Of a stretch of DNA of 11,018 nucleotides, positions 8,158 to 11,018 are shown piece after piece. Both the position numbers and the translations under genes were made by a program. The first letter of the stretch is position 1. Each line of letters starts with the position of its first letter. The stretch is from Aminicenans sp964648465 (GTDB lineage Bacteria > Acidobacteriota > Aminicenantia > Aminicenantales > Aminicenantaceae). The DNA lies in contig CAZYMU010000053.1 in assembly GCA_964648465.1 (NCBI GenBank), positions 1 to 11,018 of the forward strand, read 5' to 3'. The notes below the pieces were generated by a model. It was not told the origin of the DNA, did no database searches, and saw only the letters and a program-made list of their open reading frames with translations.

Positions 8158-8676
8158 CTATTTTTTTGATTTTAATTGACTCAACATGCTGCTTACACTA
8201 TTGAAAGGGGCTTGCCAAGTCTTTATTAATTTTTTTAATGGGCATGCCATTAAAAAACCAATTTTTGCTAATAAATCTTCTCGTGAACCCCAATTAGAAA
8301 TCTCATAAAATCTTTCCTTGGGGAAAAATTGTCCTTCTATCAATCCTGCTTTTACACTTAGAACTCTGTGTTGTAAAGAAAAATTCCTGATTAAACATGC
8401 TAAACTTATGGAATCCTTGGAAGCAAAAGCAATTGCTGTGGGTCCGCGAAAAAATTGTTTTATTTCTTCAGGGAACTCTCCATCTAAAGCCCTGATTGCC
8501 AGTCTGTTTTTAACAACCATGATAGAAAATGATTTCTCTCGTAATTTCCTTCGTAATTCTACAGATTGAAGAACCGACATTTTTACAAAATCCAAAAGAT
8601 AAAAAGAGTCGTATTTCTTAAAGATATTTTTTATCTCTTCTATCTGTTTTTCTTTTTTCTGTCTCTTAACACTCAC
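8158..8676 (-). CDS. rplJ: 50S ribosomal protein L10
   Basis: Base of the L7/L12 stalk; the N-terminal domain binds 23S rRNA beside L11 and the C-terminal helix holds L7/L12 dimers. It has 172 residues, normal for the family. Family signatures are the helix at 7-20, VVKNRLAIRAL at 54-64, FRGPTAIAFA at 76-85, and the SREDLLAKIGFLMACPLKKL stretch at 131-150, where LPSREELLAKL-type sequence is usual. The sequence is more divergent than its neighbours' products: NWG replaces the usual SLP before SREDLL. The start is GTG at 8676, preceded by AGGAG (8685-8689) with an 8-base spacer. The AGGAG overlaps the rplA stop codon, and the gap to rplA is only 11 bases. There is no room for the long L10-binding leader known from E. 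coli. Confidence 0.97.
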   Translation of the reverse strand: MSVKRQKKEKQIEEIKNIFKKYDSFYLLDFVKMSVLQSVELRRKLREKSFSIMVVKNRLAIRALDGEFPEEIKQFFRGPTAIAFASKDSISLACLIRNFSLQHRVLSVKAGLIEGQFFPKERFYEISNWGSREDLLAKIGFLMACPLKKLIKTWQAPFNSVSSMLSQLKSKK

Positions 8677-8684
8677 TTTCCCAT

Positions 8685-8689
8685 CTCCT
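8685..8689 (-). promoter_or_regulatory. Ribosome binding site for the GTG-started rplJ
   Basis: AGGAG sits 8 bases before the GTG at 8676 and uses two bases of the rplA TAG stop. An ATG at 8684 follows it directly, without a spacer, and is closed after three codons by TGA in another frame, so GTG is the better start. Confidence 0.75.
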
Positions 8690-9380
8690 ACTTCTCTATT
8701 ATGCTTTCAGACATTTTGAGGGAAGGTCCCATCGTCGAAGAAAGATGGATATTTTTTATATATTTGCCTTTTGCTGCAGGGGGTTTTGCTTGAACAATCG
8801 CCTGAATAAAAGCTTTTATGTTTTCTTTTAGCTTATCTTCAATAAAAGAAACTTTCCCAACCGAAGAATGAATAATAGCTGTTTTATCAACTCTAAATTC
8901 CACCCTACCTGCTTTTATTTCATTTATAGCTTTTTTAACATCAAATGTCACTGTTCCGGATTTTGGATTAGGCATCAGACCTTTCGGGCCAAGAGTTCGT
9001 CCAAGCTTACCAACCCCTCTCATCATATCCGGAGTGGCAACGACAGCATCAAAATCAGACCAACCTTTAGATATCTTCTCTATCAACTCTTCTCCTCCAA
9101 CATAATCAGCACCTACCTCTTCAGCCTCACCGATTTTCTCGCCCGAAGCAATAACACACACCTTTTTTGTCTTCCCTGTCCCATAGGGAAGAACAATTGT
9201 GCCTCTGACTATCTGGTCAGAATGTTTCGGGTCAATGCCTAAACGAATAGAAATATCAACAGATTCATCAAACTTTGCATAGCTGAGTTTCTTTACGAGA
9301 TTTACACATTCTTCTAAAGAGAACTCTTTTTTTTCTATCGACTCCACAGCCTTAACGTATTTTTTTCCTCTTTTAAGCAC
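8688..9380 (-). CDS. rplA: 50S ribosomal protein L1
   Basis: Binds 23S rRNA in the L1 stalk, which moves deacylated tRNA out of the E site; in many bacteria L1 also represses its own mRNA. The 230 residues match the family's usual length. Diagnostic segments are VDISIRLGIDPKHSDQIVRG at 41-60, LPYGTGKTKKVCVIA at 64-78, and KLGRTLGPKGLMPNPKSGTV at 125-144. The C terminus has the NIHLSSTMGPSLKM stretch at 210-223. The start is GTG at 9380, directly abutting the rplK TAA with no intervening base. GGAG at 9387-9390, within the last rplK codons, provides a 6-base-spaced ribosome binding site, so translation is probably coupled to L11. Confidence 0.99.
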   Translation of the reverse strand: MLKRGKKYVKAVESIEKKEFSLEECVNLVKKLSYAKFDESVDISIRLGIDPKHSDQIVRGTIVLPYGTGKTKKVCVIASGEKIGEAEEVGADYVGGEELIEKISKGWSDFDAVVATPDMMRGVGKLGRTLGPKGLMPNPKSGTVTFDVKKAINEIKAGRVEFRVDKTAIIHSSVGKVSFIEDKLKENIKAFIQAIVQAKPPAAKGKYIKNIHLSSTMGPSLKMSESIIEK

Positions 9381-9803
9381 TTAAAACTCCAATCCCATAT
9401 TTTTTGCTGTACCTTCTATTATTTTTTTGGCAGCATCCAAATCATTAGCATTTAAATCCTGCATTTTTATCTTAGCAATCTCCTCGATTTGTTTCTGTGT
9501 AACCTTTCCTACCTTTTCTTGATTAGGGGTCCCAGAACCTTTTGCAATACCAGCAGCCTTTTTTAAAAGATAGGAAGCTGGAGGAGATTTAATTATAAAA
9601 TTGAAACTCCTGTCTTTAAATACAGTAATAACAACAGGAACAATAGTCCCAGATTCCATCTTACTTGTTTTATTATTAAACTGGCGTACAAAATCCATAA
9701 TAGGGACATTATTCTGGCCAAGCGCGGGTCCTACTGGAGGTGCAGGGCTGGCCTGGCCGGCTTCAATCTGCAGTTTGATTTTCGCGACAATTTCTTTGGC
9801 CAT
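9381..9803 (-). CDS. rplK: 50S ribosomal protein L11
   Basis: Binds the GTPase-associated centre of 23S rRNA at the stalk base, where thiostrepton also binds in sensitive organisms, and contacts EF-G and RelA. The 140 residues are the standard length. The N-terminal domain has IKLQIEAGQASPAPPVGPALG (within 9-29), including the proline-rich linker region, and NNVPIMDFVRQFN. The C-terminal RNA-binding domain includes KSPPASYLLKKAAGI at 72-86, GKVTQKQIEEIAKIKMQDLN at 99-118, and the terminal GTAKNMGLEF. The ATG at 9803 follows AGGAGG (9808-9813) by 4 bases, and this site overlaps the nusG stop codon. Gene order nusG-rplK-rplA is as in most bacteria. Confidence 0.99.
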   Translation of the reverse strand: MAKEIVAKIKLQIEAGQASPAPPVGPALGQNNVPIMDFVRQFNNKTSKMESGTIVPVVITVFKDRSFNFIIKSPPASYLLKKAAGIAKGSGTPNQEKVGKVTQKQIEEIAKIKMQDLNANDLDAAKKIIEGTAKNMGLEF

Positions 9804-9811
9804 TTTCCCTC

Positions 9812-10342
9812 CTAAATCTTCTCCACTTGTAAGAATTCTAACTCCACAGGAGTTGAACGGCCAAAAATGGTTACCAATACCTTCAAGGTATTTCTTTCAT
9901 GATTGACCTCTTCAACAATCCCATTAAAATTAAAAAAAGGACCATCTATGATCCGAACGGCTTCTCCTTTATCGAAAGTATGTTTAGGTTTTGGTTTCTC
10001 AGATGTGCTTTCCATATGTTCAACAATTTGCTTTACTTCTTCTTTGCTTAAAGGCGAGGGGCGATTTCCTGAACCTACAAAACCAGTAACTTTGGGAGTC
10101 TCACGAATAACCATCCAATTCTCGTCTGTCATCTCCATTTCAATTAAAATATAGCCCGGATATGACCTCTTAGTTGAAACAACTTTCCTTCCCCCCTTGA
10201 TTTCTACAACCCCTTCAGTAGGAATAATAATTCTACTAATCTGATCTTCAATATTCAAGTCAGAAGCTCGCTGCTGGATAGACTCAGCCACAAAACTTTC
10301 GAAACCTGAATAAGTATGAACTACATACCAATTTTTTGCCAT
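9812..10342 (-). CDS. nusG: Transcription elongation/antitermination factor NusG
   Basis: Binds RNA polymerase across the cleft and, through its KOW domain, contacts Rho or ribosomal S10 to couple transcription with translation or termination. It has 176 residues, the usual size without insertions. The NGN domain spans about 1-115, with WYVVHTYSGFE at 5-15, the conserved YPGYILIEMEM at 61-71, and VTGFVGSGNRPSPL at 85-98. The KOW domain follows a short linker, with FDKGEAVRIIDGPFFNFNG at 123-141. The ATG at 10342 is 4 bases after the secE stop, and I see no Shine-Dalgarno ahead of it (the preceding bases are AATATTTTCATAGAAAA). Initiation probably depends on coupling to secE translation. Confidence 0.98.
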   Translation of the reverse strand: MAKNWYVVHTYSGFESFVAESIQQRASDLNIEDQISRIIIPTEGVVEIKGGRKVVSTKRSYPGYILIEMEMTDENWMVIRETPKVTGFVGSGNRPSPLSKEEVKQIVEHMESTSEKPKPKHTFDKGEAVRIIDGPFFNFNGIVEEVNHERNTLKVLVTIFGRSTPVELEFLQVEKI

Positions 10343-10346
10343 TTTT

Positions 10347-10559
10347 CTATGAAAATATTGATTTTATTTGAGTAATCACCCATGAGAAAATAACATCCAT
10401 AAAAAAAAGATAAAATCCGAAGAATATGCTAGCAAAAATAACCACAAGAGTTGTACTGTATACCTCGTTTCGGGAAGGCCATGTGACTTTTTTTATTTCG
10501 GCCTTGATTTCTCTAAAAAAAGGAAATATTCGTTTATACCATCTCATTTTTTGATTCAT
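10347..10559 (-). CDS. secE: Preprotein translocase subunit SecE
   Basis: Small membrane subunit that clamps SecY in the SecYEG protein-export channel. It has 70 residues, the short single-span form found in most bacteria (E. coli has three spans). A basic amphipathic N-terminal part carries the conserved FREIKAEIKKVTWPSRNEV at about 15-33, followed by one hydrophobic membrane segment at about 35-63. The start used is ATG at 10559 with a weak AAGAG 6 bases ahead; an ATG four codons in (M5) is also possible and would not alter the domain. It sits in the usual place between tRNA-Trp and nusG. Confidence 0.96.
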   Translation of the reverse strand: MNQKMRWYKRIFPFFREIKAEIKKVTWPSRNEVYSTTLVVIFASIFFGFYLFFMDVIFSWVITQIKSIFS

Positions 10560-10577
10560 GCTTTACTCTTTTTAGAT

Positions 10578-10653
10578 GTTAAAATTTTTTCTAAACAGGT
10601 TTTTTTATTTTCTAAATAATCCAAAATCTTGGATATCTGTTTCCAATTTTAAC
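10578..10653 (-). other. Nested inverted repeats in the tRNA-Trp to secE leader
   Basis: Three stems nest inside each other. The outermost pairs 10645-10653 (GTTAAAATT on the minus strand) with 10578-10586 (AATTTTAAC), 9 perfect pairs. The middle pairs 10637-10642 (AAACAG) with 10593-10598 (CTGTTT), 6 pairs. The innermost is a hairpin ATCCAA-GATT-TTGGAT at 10619-10634, 6 pairs with a 4-base loop. The outer stem begins at the base right after the encoded CCA of tRNA-Trp and ends about 20 bases before the secE start. It has no terminal U-run typical of an intrinsic terminator. A role in RNA processing or leader folding is possible but unproven; AT-richness raises the chance of coincidence. Confidence 0.4.
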
Positions 10654-10730
10654 TGGCAGGTGAGGCAGGACTCGAACCCGCAACCGTCGGTTTTGGAGAC
10701 CGATGCTCTAGCCAGTTGAGCTACTCACCT
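10654..10730 (-). tRNA. trnW: tRNA-Trp (anticodon CCA), 3' CCA encoded
   Basis: A full cloverleaf can be drawn on the minus strand. The acceptor stem AGGTGAG/CTCACCT has seven perfect pairs, then discriminator G at 10657 and an encoded CCA at 10654-10656. The D arm contains GTAGCTCAACTGGCTAGAGC. The anticodon stem TCGGT/ACCGA closes a seven-base loop CTCCAAA with anticodon CCA, reading UGG (Trp). The T arm GCGGG/CCTGC, with one G-U pair, holds loop TTCGAGT. It lies between rpmG and secE, the common bacterial arrangement, and probably is processed from the same transcript. The discriminator G fits bacterial tRNA-Trp. Confidence 0.97.
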
Positions 10731-10791
10731 GAACTCTTTCTCCTCCTTATTTGTAACTTGTTATCGGCAATTAATAATAATTTAAAAAATG

Positions 10792-10941
10792 TCATCTAAC
10801 TTCTTTGTGCATAACATGCTTTTTGCAAAATTTACAGTATTTTTTTTGCTCAATTTTATCAGTCTGCTTCTTCTTATTTCTTGTAGTAGTATAATTTCTC
10901 CGTTTACAATCAACACATTGTAGTATTACTATATCTCTCAT
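10792..10941 (-). CDS. rpmG: 50S ribosomal protein L33
   Basis: Small 50S protein near the E site. It has 49 residues: start MRDIVILQC, then a basic middle with the family motif KRRNYTTTRNKKK, and end HKEVR. Two cysteine pairs, C9/C12 and C36/C39, make this the zinc-binding (C+) form of L33 rather than the cysteine-less paralogue. The ATG at 10941 aligns with the usual family start. No clear Shine-Dalgarno precedes it; an in-frame TTG at 10953, with GGTGA some 10 bases further up, is a weaker alternative adding four residues. It is found in its usual place between tuf and tRNA-Trp/secE. Confidence 0.95.
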   Translation of the reverse strand: MRDIVILQCVDCKRRNYTTTRNKKKQTDKIEQKKYCKFCKKHVMHKEVR

Positions 10942-10997
10942 ATCATTAACCAATTGTAGTCATCACCGGTTATCAGGATTTAAAGGCAAGCGCTCGG

Positions 10998-11018
10998 TCA
11001 TTCCAATATCTCAGTAAC
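10998..11018 (-). CDS. tuf: Probable C-terminal end of elongation factor Tu (partial)
   Basis: Only six codons and a stop are inside the window: V-T-E-I-L-E then TGA. Bacterial EF-Tu commonly ends in GxGVVTxIIE or close variants, so this six-residue tail fits well, and tuf directly upstream of rpmG, tRNA-Trp and secE is a widespread order. The call rests on this short match plus context. The 56 bases between this stop and rpmG (10942-10997) show no convincing terminator. Confidence 0.7.
   Translation of the reverse strand, partial: VTEILE

Noticed and set aside
8673..8684. A three-codon ORF ATG-GGA-AAG-TGA overlapping the GTG start of rplJ.
   Set aside because: The ATG follows AGGAG with no spacer, and such a minimal ORF is readily produced by chance. 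It is better explained as the spacer before the rplJ GTG.
10741..10748. A perfect-looking Shine-Dalgarno (AAGGAGGA on the minus strand) between rpmG and tRNA-Trp.
   Set aside because: The only start-like codon downstream lies inside the tRNA and meets a stop after five codons. No gene follows, so the match is probably coincidental.
10731..10791. Search for a promoter ahead of tRNA-Trp/secE.
   Set aside because: AT-rich hexamers occur, but no -35/-10 pair with 16-18 base spacing stood out. Calling one would be guesswork.
10942..10997. Possible hairpin AACC...GGTT between tuf and rpmG.
   Set aside because: Only four pairs around a 16-base loop and no U-run, so it is not credible as a terminator.

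Overview
The window is one continuous block of the bacterial transcription/translation core, with every gene on the minus strand. In transcription order (high to low coordinates) it holds: the last codons of what is probably tuf, rpmG (L33), tRNA-Trp, secE, nusG, rplK (L11), rplA (L1), rplJ (L10), rplL (L7/L12), rpoB (RNA polymerase beta), and rpoC (beta-prime). rpoC starts at 3355 and is cut by the left edge after 1118 codons. This is the widely conserved, ancestral gene order. I see no mobile element, CRISPR array, accessory gene or broken gene.

Organism: the sequence is AT-rich and the genes are chromosomal housekeeping genes of a bacterium. Three polymerase features point to a Gram-negative-type lineage rather than Firmicutes or Thermus. 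Beta carries an insertion before the active-site lysines at the SI2 position. Beta-prime carries the start of the SI3 insertion inside the trigger loop. Beta also has an eight-cysteine, double zinc-ribbon-like insertion near its N terminus. From memory, Acidobacteriota and relatives such as Aminicenantota have a similar cysteine-rich segment, so I lean to that group. This is inference without a database search.

Layout: 10998-11018 is the EF-Tu tail. 10657-10941 holds rpmG and tRNA-Trp, which has an encoded CCA. 10560-10653 is a short leader before secE with nested inverted repeats. 7703-10559 is a tightly packed run of secE, nusG and four ribosomal protein genes with gaps of 0 to 14 bases. 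Several ribosome binding sites there overlap the upstream stop codon, which suggests translational coupling. 7639-7702 is the only other small spacer, before rpoB. 1-7638 is rpoB and rpoC, separated by 2 bases. No gap exceeds 100 bases, and I could not identify a convincing promoter or intrinsic terminator.

How the genes work together: NusG binds the RNA polymerase built from RpoB and RpoC. L10 and L7/L12, with L11 and L1 nearby, form the mobile stalks of the 50S subunit that recruit factors such as EF-Tu. SecE is part of the SecYEG channel. Joint expression ties ribosome, polymerase and secretion capacity together. The most notable observation is that the first zinc-ribbon half in RpoB has exactly the cysteine spacing of the N-terminal zinc-binding domain of RpoC encoded next door.
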